64,000 nt of DNA from Bacteroidales bacterium UBA1309 (GTDB lineage Bacteria > Bacteroidota > Bacteroidia > Bacteroidales > Dysgonomonadaceae), in assembly GCA_002307185.1 (NCBI GenBank), contig DBTT01000018.1, positions 1 to 64,000 on the forward strand, in the 5' to 3' direction. The position numbers were made by a program, and so were the translations under genes. This document shows, one piece after another, positions 9,587-17,141 of the stretch. The notes below the pieces were generated by a model that was not told where the DNA came from, searched no databases, and saw nothing but the letters and a program-made list of their open reading frames with translations. How positions within the stretch are numbered: the first letter of the stretch is position 1; each line of letters begins with the position of its first letter.

Positions 9587-10678
9587 ATGGAACATCCTGA
9601 AAATGAATCCGAATACATTGGCCTTCGAGTCAATAAAGGGACAAACAACACGCCAACTGTGAATCCATATATGAAGGATTTCAGTCGATTCAAACGGAAA
9701 ACATACACCGTGGACGAATATGTCCGTGGAATTTTGGATGGCAACAGAACCATCCTTAGCCAGGCTGTGACTCTGGTGGAAAGTTCCAAACCCGAACATC
9801 AGCACATGGCGCAACAAGTGATTGAAAAGTGTGTTCCTTTTTCAGGAAATTCCATCCGGGTGGGCATTACAGGCGTGCCCGGTGCAGGGAAGAGCACTTC
9901 AATTGATGCTTTTGGCCTCTGTCTGCTCAACCAAGGACATAAGCTGGCAGTGCTGGCCATCGACCCTTCAAGCGAGATTTCAAAAGGGAGCATTCTTGGG
10001 GACAAAACCCGAATGGAACGTTTGAGCGTGAAAGAAGACGCTTTCATACGCCCTTCCCCGTCGGCAGGTTCGCTGGGTGGAGTTGCCCGCAAAACAAGGG
10101 AAACAATTATCCTGTGCGAGGCGGCCGGATTTGACTACATCTTTGTGGAAACGGTGGGTGTGGGCCAATCTGAAACGGCTGTGCATTCGATGGTGGATTT
10201 TTTCCTGCTCATCCAACTGGCCGGAACTGGCGACGAATTGCAAGGGATCAAGCGTGGTATCATGGAAATGGCCGACGGGATCATCATCAACAAAGCCGAT
10301 GGCAGCAACATCGAGAAGGCGAAACTAGCCCAGTCGCATTTCAAAAACGCTTTGCACTTGTTCCCCATGCCCGAATCGGGTTGGAGTCCGAAAGTTTTGA
10401 CCTATTCGGGTTATTACGAAATCGGCATCAAAGAAGTGTGGGACATGGTGGGCGAATACATCGATTTTGTGAACGAAAACGGATATTTCGAACACCGCCG
10501 CAACGAACAATCCAAATTCTGGATGTACGAAAGCATCAACGAACGGCTGAAAGCCAATTTCTACAACGATCAGCGGGTGGTAGAAGCTCTCAAAGTAAAC
10601 GAAGATGCTGTGCTGAACAACAGGATCACTTCGTTTGCTGCTGCCCAGAGGGTCTTGGACAAGTATTATCAGAAATAA
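9587..10678 (+). CDS. meaB: MeaB-type G3E GTPase, methylmalonyl-CoA mutase chaperone
   Basis: MeaB is a cytoplasmic G3E-family GTPase that protects and reloads adenosylcobalamin-dependent methylmalonyl-CoA mutase. The 363-residue length is normal. Motifs: P-loop GVPGAGKST (about residue 93), AIDPSSEISKGSILGDKTRM, RPSPSAGSLGGVARKTRE, the Walker B-like FVETVGVGQSE, and the base-recognition NKAD. The mutase genes themselves are not in the window. MeaB implies corrinoid use, consistent with the cobalamin locus about 10 kb downstream. The next gene begins 10 bp after the stop, so they may share a transcript. Confidence 0.95.
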   Translation: MEHPENESEYIGLRVNKGTNNTPTVNPYMKDFSRFKRKTYTVDEYVRGILDGNRTILSQAVTLVESSKPEHQHMAQQVIEKCVPFSGNSIRVGITGVPGAGKSTSIDAFGLCLLNQGHKLAVLAIDPSSEISKGSILGDKTRMERLSVKEDAFIRPSPSAGSLGGVARKTRETIILCEAAGFDYIFVETVGVGQSETAVHSMVDFFLLIQLAGTGDELQGIKRGIMEMADGIIINKADGSNIEKAKLAQSHFKNALHLFPMPESGWSPKVLTYSGYYEIGIKEVWDMVGEYIDFVNENGYFEHRRNEQSKFWMYESINERLKANFYNDQRVVEALKVNEDAVLNNRITSFAAAQRVLDKYYQK

Positions 10679-10688
10679 CAGAACAACG

Positions 10689-11288
10689 ATGAGTCAAAAG
10701 AAAACGAACAAGGAACTTGCTGAATTAGAGAAAGACAAGTCATTCATAAGATCACAGATCCCTTTTTCTCTAAAATGGAAAAGCTGGCTATACGTGGGTC
10801 CTGTTTTGCTCCTGTTCATGAGTATATTCAGTGTGCTATACCTTCTCGAGGAAGGGAAATTAGCCACTTGGTATGTCGTGCCGTATATTGTGGTATTTGT
10901 GGTTGCCACCATTTGGTTTAAGGCCGTCAGGAAGCATCTGCTGACTAAGTTCTTGAACGCACCCGGTAGCATCATCACAGCTTTTGCGAAACCAGTGCTC
11001 GTGGACAAATACAAGGTGTATGCCCTTTTTTCGACGGGAACAAACCGCCACAACGCCAGCTTCATTGAGCATCAAGCTTCCCTAGTCTCGAGTGCCTATG
11101 CAGACCTTATCCCGCAACTAAAACCCGGACAGGCCGTACAGTTGTTTACCGACAACGACAATTCTTCCGATTGTCTCTATCTCAGTTGCCATCGAAATTT
11201 CACCGTCCGCAAAAACAACATCGGATGGGATGAAAAAGATCTTTTTGCCCTGCTGCTGATCAACAAAAAGAAGGCAAAAAGTATTTGA
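10689..11288 (+). CDS. two-TM membrane protein of unknown function
   Basis: From the ATG at 10689 the protein has 199 residues; the longer open frame overlaps meaB and is unlikely to be translated there. A charged N-terminus (KKTNKELAELEKDKSF) precedes two adjacent membrane segments at about 33-52 and 60-80 (VGPVLLLFMSIFSVLY, WYVVPYIVVFVVATIWF). A soluble C-terminal domain of about 115 residues follows. No family is recognised. It follows meaB by 10 bp but a functional link is not evident. Confidence 0.65.
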   Translation: MSQKKTNKELAELEKDKSFIRSQIPFSLKWKSWLYVGPVLLLFMSIFSVLYLLEEGKLATWYVVPYIVVFVVATIWFKAVRKHLLTKFLNAPGSIITAFAKPVLVDKYKVYALFSTGTNRHNASFIEHQASLVSSAYADLIPQLKPGQAVQLFTDNDNSSDCLYLSCHRNFTVRKNNIGWDEKDLFALLLINKKKAKSI

Positions 11289-11317
11289 TCGAAAAACCAA
11301 CCTAACCTTTTCCGTCC

Positions 11318-12085
11318 ATGCGGTTCAAACTTGCACTAATACCCAACCCGCCAGCTTTCGGAAACGCCTTGCCGAAAAGCTATTCTTACGAAATTTCGGA
11401 AGGCTTGTATGCGGCATTTGAGAACGGAAAAGAGGTTTTCAGAAACTGGCTAATAAACAATGGGTTAGACGAACAGGCTAACAGCTTCAAACGATTTTGC
11501 TATTCCCGGTTGTCCATCCCGTCATCACATACACAACGCGACCGGTTGCTGATCGATTGCAAAAGCATTGAGCTTCAGGTCTCATTTTTCCACGAACTTG
11601 GCACGGAGCAAATGATCCGAGACTTGTTTCTGGGTAAAAAGATCGTGATTGGCGATTTCCTAAGTAAGGTGGAATTCAAAATCGGCACTATTGAACGGTT
11701 ATACACCCCAAAACTTGAGGATGCCGCAAATTTCCGCACACTGTCCCCATTGTACTTGCCTATCCACCGGGAAGATGGCTCATGGATGTCCATCAGCCCC
11801 GAAACTCAAAATTTCGGAGACCTGCTTTTTCGCAATTTAAAGGACAAATACCTTGCCCTTTACGGACAACCATTTGATGGAGATGAAGTATTTTCTTTTC
11901 AATTGTTGCAAGCATCTTATTCCAATTCAGTTATTGTGAACGCCGGAACGAAGCAAGAGACGAAACTCAGAGGCTTTGACACAGCTTTCTATTTTGAAGC
12001 CGATTCGCGCTTATTGAAAGTCGGTTACGAAGCTGGATTTGGAGAGAACAACCATCTGGGCTTTGGGATGGTGGAAAGCGTGTAG
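11318..12085 (+). CDS. cas6: CRISPR-associated endoribonuclease Cas6, orphan
   Basis: Cas6 cleaves CRISPR precursor RNA within the repeat. The 255-residue protein has the family layout. The N-terminal ferredoxin-like half starts MRFKLALIPN with FGNALPKSYSYEISEGLY; a central FKRFCYSRLSIPS strand follows; the C-terminal glycine-rich loop is GFGENNHLGFGMVES. No His is visible in the first 60 residues where many Cas6 enzymes carry the catalytic one; the first His is near residue 70. No other cas gene and no repeat array is present anywhere nearby, so it would act in trans on a distant array or is a relic. It begins 29 bp after the previous gene. Confidence 0.85.
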   Translation: MRFKLALIPNPPAFGNALPKSYSYEISEGLYAAFENGKEVFRNWLINNGLDEQANSFKRFCYSRLSIPSSHTQRDRLLIDCKSIELQVSFFHELGTEQMIRDLFLGKKIVIGDFLSKVEFKIGTIERLYTPKLEDAANFRTLSPLYLPIHREDGSWMSISPETQNFGDLLFRNLKDKYLALYGQPFDGDEVFSFQLLQASYSNSVIVNAGTKQETKLRGFDTAFYFEADSRLLKVGYEAGFGENNHLGFGMVESV

Positions 12086-12350
12086 AGGATGCAGCAAGAT
12101 GGATGGGAAGAGACACAAAATACATTCGTAAATGGGATAGGTGACAAAACATTACCTGATCTGTATACCAATATTTTAAACGGATAAAATTATTAGACAC
12201 ACAAATCTGGTTACGAATGTTGTATATTCACTTCGTAAATAATACGTTATCGGCTATTCTATGGCCAGAGTGCAACTTGGGCGAGACGAGCCTTTAACAC
12301 GCATTTCTGGGTCTTACTGTTGAAAACTTTTGAGGACAACATCTGCCCTT

Positions 12351-12370
12351 GATAAGATTAAACCCTTATC
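12351..12370 (+). promoter_or_regulatory. inverted repeat upstream of R-M controller gene
   Basis: GATAAG and CTTATC form a perfect 6-bp inverted repeat separated by 8 bp, ending 25 bp before the controller start. It could be part of a composite operator with the adjacent palindrome or a small hairpin. The rest of the 12086-12395 interval shows no gene. Confidence 0.35.
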
Positions 12371-12373
12371 TTT

Positions 12374-12388
12374 GGACAATAATTGTCC
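12374..12388 (+). promoter_or_regulatory. palindromic operator candidate (GGACAAT-A-ATTGTCC)
   Basis: A perfect 7-bp inverted repeat with a 1-bp centre ends 7 bp before the ATG of the HTH controller gene. A related GGACAA half-site lies about 40 bp upstream (12334). Controller (C) proteins of restriction-modification systems bind such palindromes ahead of their own gene to time endonuclease expression. Binding by this HTH protein is inferred. Confidence 0.5.
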
Positions 12389-12395
12389 TTGACAA

Positions 12396-12708
12396 ATGAG
12401 TAAGAATAAAGTAACAACATTTGCCGAGCAAGTCAGAACGCTAAGAGAAGAAGCAGCTTTCATTGAGAGAGGTTGCAGAAAGCATCGGTATTGACACTTC
12501 ATTACTTGGCAAGATTGAGCGCAACGAAAGGCAGCCGACAAAAGAACAAATAAAACTGGTCGCTAAGTATTTCAAATTCGACGAAAAAGAGATGATGAAG
12601 GAGTTTTTAAGTGACCAAATCGCTTACAAAATTTTAGAAGAAGAAGCCGACCTTGACACATTGAAAGTTGCTGAAAGAAAAGTCCAATATTTAAAAGCCA
12701 AACAATGA
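12396..12708 (+). pseudogene. HTH controller of R-M system, frameshifted
   Basis: Starting at the ATG at 12396 the frame reads MSKNKVTTFAEQVRTLREE. Near 12450 the sequence must shift frame to continue as QLSLREVAESIGIDTSLLG, KIERNERQPTKEQIKL and so on to the stop at 12708. The composite is an ordinary XRE-type HTH protein of about 104 residues (S24/C-protein-like). The shift corresponds to one extra or two missing bases in the GAAGAAGCAGC stretch. A shorter product could start at the TTG at 12463, but this loses the first helix. Its stop overlaps the endonuclease start (ATGA), typical of a controller co-transcribed with the nuclease. It may be a true inactivation, a sequencing error, or a recent mutation. 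Confidence 0.7.
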
Positions 12709-13805
12709 GTTATTATCAAACAATCAGAACTTTAATTCAAACTGTTCCAACAACAATTATAGATTGGACAATAGAGCGGAAAAGAGGGAAACCACCTACA
12801 CAAGCGTTTTCTGAATTCCTTACGAATAGGGAACAAGGTGATTGGGCGGAAAATTTAATTCACAAGGCAATTAATGCTAAATCGGAAAAATATGTTGCTG
12901 TTCAATATGGTAAGTCAGAAAATATAATTGCAGGTGAACCTGGTTTTGAAGAATTCTACGAACAATATCAGGACGAGTTAGAAACGATTGGCAAAAGACC
13001 TGACTTACTCCTCTTCTCTAAAGACGTTTACAAAGAAGAATGGGGACATAACATTAGCAATTTTACTAAAGAACAACTTGACATTATAGTTCCTTTAGCC
13101 ACAGCAGGTATTGAAGTCAGGTCAAGTGCATTTCTGGTTGAAGAATACACCCTATTCATGCAGCATCGAAAGGCTGAAATGACAAAGAAAGTTCTTAATT
13201 TGAAAGCCACCCTGTTAGAGAACTACCATGATATACTGAACCAAAAAGCAGGTTGGATAGAAAGTTTGAGTGCAATAACTAACGAAACAATTGGTGTTTT
13301 AGAAATAAAAGATGCACCAGGTTGGAGAGCTTCAGCAGAACTCAAAGCCGCAAGCGACCTGATAAAGGAAATGAATGGTGCTCTTAAAGAATTTAAGAAA
13401 AGAGATTTTCTTAGCATCACACCCAAAGTTGAAGATTTAAAGGTTGTTTTTAAGTGGATTGAAACATACAATGTTCCTCACTTTTATTTTCAAGTTTTCT
13501 TTGATAAGGTTTATGGTATTTCATTAGAAAAAATATTGGAATTGATTTCTAATCCTGATTTGGAGGGGGATAAATATTTTATCGGTGATGAAGACAGCAA
13601 AAATCAAAACAAATGGACAGTTAAAATTGATTACAAAGAAGGGAAAGAAGTCGCAGTTAAAATTGATATGCCCGAACATCAAAGTATTATGAGAAAGTTA
13701 GGCAGAGGAAGATTACTTTTTCATGTGAAGTTCCAAGGTGGAACTGCCTATTTAGATGTAAATAATTTAAGAGAAGTATTAGGAATAAACCAAAACGACT
13801 TCTGA
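12705..13805 (+). CDS. type II restriction endonuclease, AccI-like
   Basis: This 366-residue protein lies between an HTH controller and an adenine methylase, with overlapping starts and stops. It carries a PD-(D/E)XK-like pattern: KRPDLLLF (about residues 97-104) then AGIEVRSSAFLVEEY (about 130-144), with conserved-looking DWAENLIHKAI nearer the N-terminus. Length, motif order and the neighbouring methylase resemble the AccI endonuclease family (AccI itself recognises GTMKAC). The family call is from memory, so the recognition site is not claimed. It would cut unmodified foreign DNA in the cytoplasm. Base composition is AT-rich compared with the flanking housekeeping genes, consistent with transfer. 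Confidence 0.75.
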   Translation: MSYYQTIRTLIQTVPTTIIDWTIERKRGKPPTQAFSEFLTNREQGDWAENLIHKAINAKSEKYVAVQYGKSENIIAGEPGFEEFYEQYQDELETIGKRPDLLLFSKDVYKEEWGHNISNFTKEQLDIIVPLATAGIEVRSSAFLVEEYTLFMQHRKAEMTKKVLNLKATLLENYHDILNQKAGWIESLSAITNETIGVLEIKDAPGWRASAELKAASDLIKEMNGALKEFKKRDFLSITPKVEDLKVVFKWIETYNVPHFYFQVFFDKVYGISLEKILELISNPDLEGDKYFIGDEDSKNQNKWTVKIDYKEGKEVAVKIDMPEHQSIMRKLGRGRLLFHVKFQGGTAYLDVNNLREVLGINQNDF

Positions 13806-15406
13806 TGCTGGCATCCAAAGAACATACCGCAACCAACGAACCCGAAAGAGAATACTCTCAAATCGTTACACTTGAACACAGGAAAAAATTTGCTCAATTT
13901 TTCACTCCTTTTCCCATTGCACAATTCATGGCTAAATGGATTACAGCAAACAAAAAGCTACAAACAGTTCTAGACCCTGCTTTCGGTCTGGGAGTTTTCG
14001 CAAGAGCAATCCGACAAACAAACAAAGAGTGTTCAATAAAAGGGTTTGATATTGATGGATATATTTTGATGCAAGCCGCAAATATTTTTGACAATGAAAA
14101 GAACACTTCAATTCATTTGAAGGATTATATGTTTAATGATTGGGAAAATCGTTACGATGGAATTATTTGCAATCCACCATACTTCAAATTTCACGATTAC
14201 GAAAACAAAGCAACTCTAAAAGAAATAGAGGTAAAGTTGGGTTTGAAGCTAAATGGCTTTACAAATCTCTATACACTCTTTCTTTTAAAATCTGCTTATC
14301 AATTAAATGCAGGCGGCAGAGCTGCTTACATTATTCCGTCAGAGTTTTTGAATTCCGATTACGGCAAGTTGGTAAAGTCATATCTAATCAAAAACAAACT
14401 GCTTCGCTACATCATCATTTTTGACTTTGAAGAAAATGTTTTTGACGATGCTTTGACTACTGCTTCAATCCTGCTTTTCGCAAACGACAACGAAAAGTCA
14501 GAAGTCGAATTCATAAACATCAAAACGCTTGATGAACTATTTGATTTACAGGAGAAATTTGCAGCCTACCCGAAAATAAAATCGGAAAATGCAATTGTAT
14601 TTTCAAAACTCAATCCTGAAATAAAGTGGAGAGCATATTACCAAGAGCAAAACGCAACAAGATTTAAAAACCTGGTGCCCTTCTCCAACTTTGGAAAAGT
14701 TGTTCGTGGCATTGCGACAGGTGCAAACGAGTATTTTACGTTCAACCAGTCAAAGGCAAAGCAATTCAACATTGATAAAAAGTATTTGTTGCCTTGTGTT
14801 ACAAAATCAATTGACGTTGATGGAGCATTTTTCACAACAGAGGATTTTGCAAACTTGAAAGAACAAGACAGGTTTGTTTACTTGCTTAATGCAACCGAAC
14901 CGACAGAACCATCATTGAAAAAATACCTTGCAAAAGGAGAAGCGGAAGAAGTCCACAAAAAATTTTTGACGGCAAGCCGTAATCCTTGGCACGCATTAGA
15001 AAACAGACCACCTTCCCCTATTTGGGTTTCTGTTTTCAATCGTAACGGACTTCGTTTTATTCGCAACGAAGCGAGGACTAGAAACCTAACGACTTTCCAC
15101 TGCATATACCTGAATATGTTTTCAGAACCGAAAGTTGATTTGCTTTTTGCTTACCTTCTTACTGATATTTCAAAAGACATCTTCAACGACAACCGCAGAG
15201 AATACGGGAACGGATTACAAAAATTTGAACCTAATGACATCAACAAATCGTTGATGGTTGACATTGAGAGAATAGAAAAAAAGGATGAGGAGAAGATTTT
15301 AAAACTCTATCACGAATACCGAAATACTGCATTGAAGAAACAACCGGAAGAAGGTTTATTAGAAGAAATTAATTCAATCTTCATAGAGATGTTTAAACTA
15401 ACGTGA
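13805..15406 (+). CDS. N6-adenine DNA methyltransferase of type II R-M system
   Basis: The protein protects host DNA by methylating adenine within the endonuclease site. The 533 residues show the gamma-class N6-adenine layout: QFFTPFPIAQFMAKWI, motif I VLDPAFGLGVFARAIR (about 58-73), FDIDGYIL, and catalytic motif IV ICNPPYFKF (about 119-127). A long target-recognition half follows. The ATG overlaps the endonuclease TGA by 1 bp (TGATG), so translation is coupled. The last codons lie within the terminal inverted repeat of a putative MITE, so the C-terminus may have been altered by that insertion. Confidence 0.9.
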   Translation: MLASKEHTATNEPEREYSQIVTLEHRKKFAQFFTPFPIAQFMAKWITANKKLQTVLDPAFGLGVFARAIRQTNKECSIKGFDIDGYILMQAANIFDNEKNTSIHLKDYMFNDWENRYDGIICNPPYFKFHDYENKATLKEIEVKLGLKLNGFTNLYTLFLLKSAYQLNAGGRAAYIIPSEFLNSDYGKLVKSYLIKNKLLRYIIIFDFEENVFDDALTTASILLFANDNEKSEVEFINIKTLDELFDLQEKFAAYPKIKSENAIVFSKLNPEIKWRAYYQEQNATRFKNLVPFSNFGKVVRGIATGANEYFTFNQSKAKQFNIDKKYLLPCVTKSIDVDGAFFTTEDFANLKEQDRFVYLLNATEPTEPSLKKYLAKGEAEEVHKKFLTASRNPWHALENRPPSPIWVSVFNRNGLRFIRNEARTRNLTTFHCIYLNMFSEPKVDLLFAYLLTDISKDIFNDNRREYGNGLQKFEPNDINKSLMVDIERIEKKDEEKILKLYHEYRNTALKKQPEEGLLEEINSIFIEMFKLT

Positions 15407-15610
15407 GTTCGATCTAAGTCAGAATACTAAAAGGCCTTTAGAAAAGAGTCTCGATAATCCCGAAGGGATAGTATGATTATAGAGACCATGAGCCAAACAG
15501 CAACCATAAACGCCGAAGGCGTGGCATAATAACCGATGTCAACCCTTCGGCGTTTCGTTTGTAGTAAGGCAAGCGGATAGCATTGCATTCGTTACATCGA
15601 ACTCACGTTA
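15399..15610. mobile_element. putative MITE with 15-bp terminal inverted repeats
   Basis: TAACGTGAGTTCGAT at 15399-15413 is repeated as an exact reverse complement at 15596-15610. Between them is 182 bp without a credible gene, including a 12-bp inverted repeat (AAACGCCGAAGG at 15508-15519 and its complement at 15544-15555) that forms a strong hairpin. The size and structure fit a non-autonomous MITE. No clear target duplication is seen. It lies at the downstream border of the R-M genes and overlaps the methylase stop codon. Confidence 0.6.
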
Positions 15611-15697
15611 TTATAGCCAAGTTCCCCACCTTCCATTTTTGTATTTCACAGAATAGCTGTAACTTTGCAAACCATTTTTTAGGAGGAATAACAAAGG

Positions 15698-16762
15698 ATG
15701 AATATTGCAGCATTGGTTTCGGGAGGAGTGGACAGCTCGGTGGTGGTTCACCAGTTGAAAGAGCAGGGCTACGACCCCACTATTTTCTACATCCGCATCG
15801 GAATGGAGGACAAGGACGGTTTTATCGACTGCCCCTCCGAAGAAGACATTGAAATCACGACGGCCGTAGCCAAAAAATACGGCTGCCGCTTCGAGATAGT
15901 CTCCTTGCACGAAGAATATTGGGAGAATGTGGTGAGCTACACCATCGAGGCAGTGCGCCGCGGACTGACTCCGAACCCGGATATGATGTGCAACAAAATG
16001 ATAAAATTTGGATGCTTCGAACAAAATTGGGGCTATCAATTTGACAAAATAGCGACCGGGCATTATGCCACGACCACCGAAATCGGAGGCAAGAGCTGGC
16101 TCTCCACCGCCAAAGACCAGGTGAAAGACCAAACTTATTTCCTTGGACAGATCAACTACATGCAGGTGTCGAAGTTGATGTTCCCGATTGGTGATTTGCT
16201 GAAAAGCGAAGTGCGTGCAATTGCCGCAGCCAATAATCTTCCGTCGGCTCAACGAAAAGACAGCCAAGGCATTTGCTTTCTCGGAAAAATCAATTACAAC
16301 GATTTTATCCGCCGATATCTGGGAGAAAAGAAAGGAAAAATTGTGGAACTTGAAACAGGAAAGATCATTGGCCAACACAACGGCTTCTGGTTTCACACCA
16401 TTGGCCAACGCCGTGGACTCGGACTGGGCGGAGGCCCTTGGTTCGTCGTGAAGAAAGACATGGAGAGCAACGTGATCTATGTGTCAAACGGCTACGACCC
16501 CGAAACACAATACGGAAAAGAAGTGAATCTTCGTGGTTTCGAATACATCACGGAAGATATCTGGGGCGACTTTACTGATTCGAAAGAGATTGCTTTCAAA
16601 ATTCGTCACACGCCGGAATTCACTTTTGGCAAATTAGAAAAACAAGGTGACATTCTGACCATTCAATCGGAAGAAAAAATACAAGGAATAGCTGCCGGAC
16701 AATTTGGCGTCATCTACGACAAGGATTGCAAATTGTGTATTGGCAGTGGTATTATTCAGTGA
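15698..16762 (+). CDS. mnmA: tRNA-specific 2-thiouridylase MnmA
   Basis: MnmA adds sulfur to U34 of tRNA-Lys, -Glu and -Gln. The 354-residue protein has the ATP pyrophosphatase P-loop SGGVDSS at the N-terminus (about residues 8-14), TPNPDMMCNKMIKFG with the first catalytic Cys (about 105), and KDSQGICFLG with the second Cys (about 195). FHTIGQRRGLGLGGGPW begins the C-terminal domain. A good ribosome binding site (AGGAGGAATAAC) precedes the ATG. Single gene; the upstream MITE lies about 90 bp away. Confidence 0.96.
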   Translation: MNIAALVSGGVDSSVVVHQLKEQGYDPTIFYIRIGMEDKDGFIDCPSEEDIEITTAVAKKYGCRFEIVSLHEEYWENVVSYTIEAVRRGLTPNPDMMCNKMIKFGCFEQNWGYQFDKIATGHYATTTEIGGKSWLSTAKDQVKDQTYFLGQINYMQVSKLMFPIGDLLKSEVRAIAAANNLPSAQRKDSQGICFLGKINYNDFIRRYLGEKKGKIVELETGKIIGQHNGFWFHTIGQRRGLGLGGGPWFVVKKDMESNVIYVSNGYDPETQYGKEVNLRGFEYITEDIWGDFTDSKEIAFKIRHTPEFTFGKLEKQGDILTIQSEEKIQGIAAGQFGVIYDKDCKLCIGSGIIQ

Positions 16763-17093
16763 ACTAAAACAATGATATGAATCTGCGTCGCCCCGGCGCC
16801 ATCCCCTCGGCCATCTGACCTTTTTGTAAGGAATAGGCCAAAGCACAATAGGGTAAAAGCTTTTAGATAGGTCAAAGCTCGCCTTAAGTACTTTTTGGGG
16901 ATTTAATATCGGATAAAGCATCTTATAATTCGCCTATGGGTTTCAAAATGACGTTTTTTATGAGAATATAAACCGTAATATCGTTTACTTCCCATTTTAC
17001 TTCTATGAGTTCATTTGTAGTCTCCCAAACAAATAATTTCCCAAAAATATAATTCCATTTCAAATATTACTATGTAAATCCTCATACTTATTG
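16763..17093. other. non-coding interval between mnmA and GH97 gene
   Basis: This AT-rich interval of about 330 bp has no open frame with family similarity on either strand. The only recognisable element is the promoter box at its right end. I see nothing else in it. Confidence 0.5.
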
Positions 17094-17101
17094 TAAATTT
17101 G
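17094..17101 (+). promoter_or_regulatory. Bacteroidetes -7 promoter box (TAAATTTG) for GH97 gene
   Basis: TAAATTTG matches the TAnnTTTG consensus of the Bacteroidetes primary sigma factor and lies about 40 bp before the GH97 start. A clear -33 element is not visible. Confidence 0.5.
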
Positions 17102-17141
17102 CGCTCAAGAAACACCTAAAAAAACTAGTAGTGTGAACAAA

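Noticed and set aside
12086..12395. Possible CRISPR array next to cas6
   Set aside because: Only two small inverted repeats are present; there is no regularly spaced direct repeat here or elsewhere in the window.
15611..16408. 265-aa minus-strand frame opposite mnmA
   Set aside because: mnmA is unambiguous and the antisense frame has no family features.
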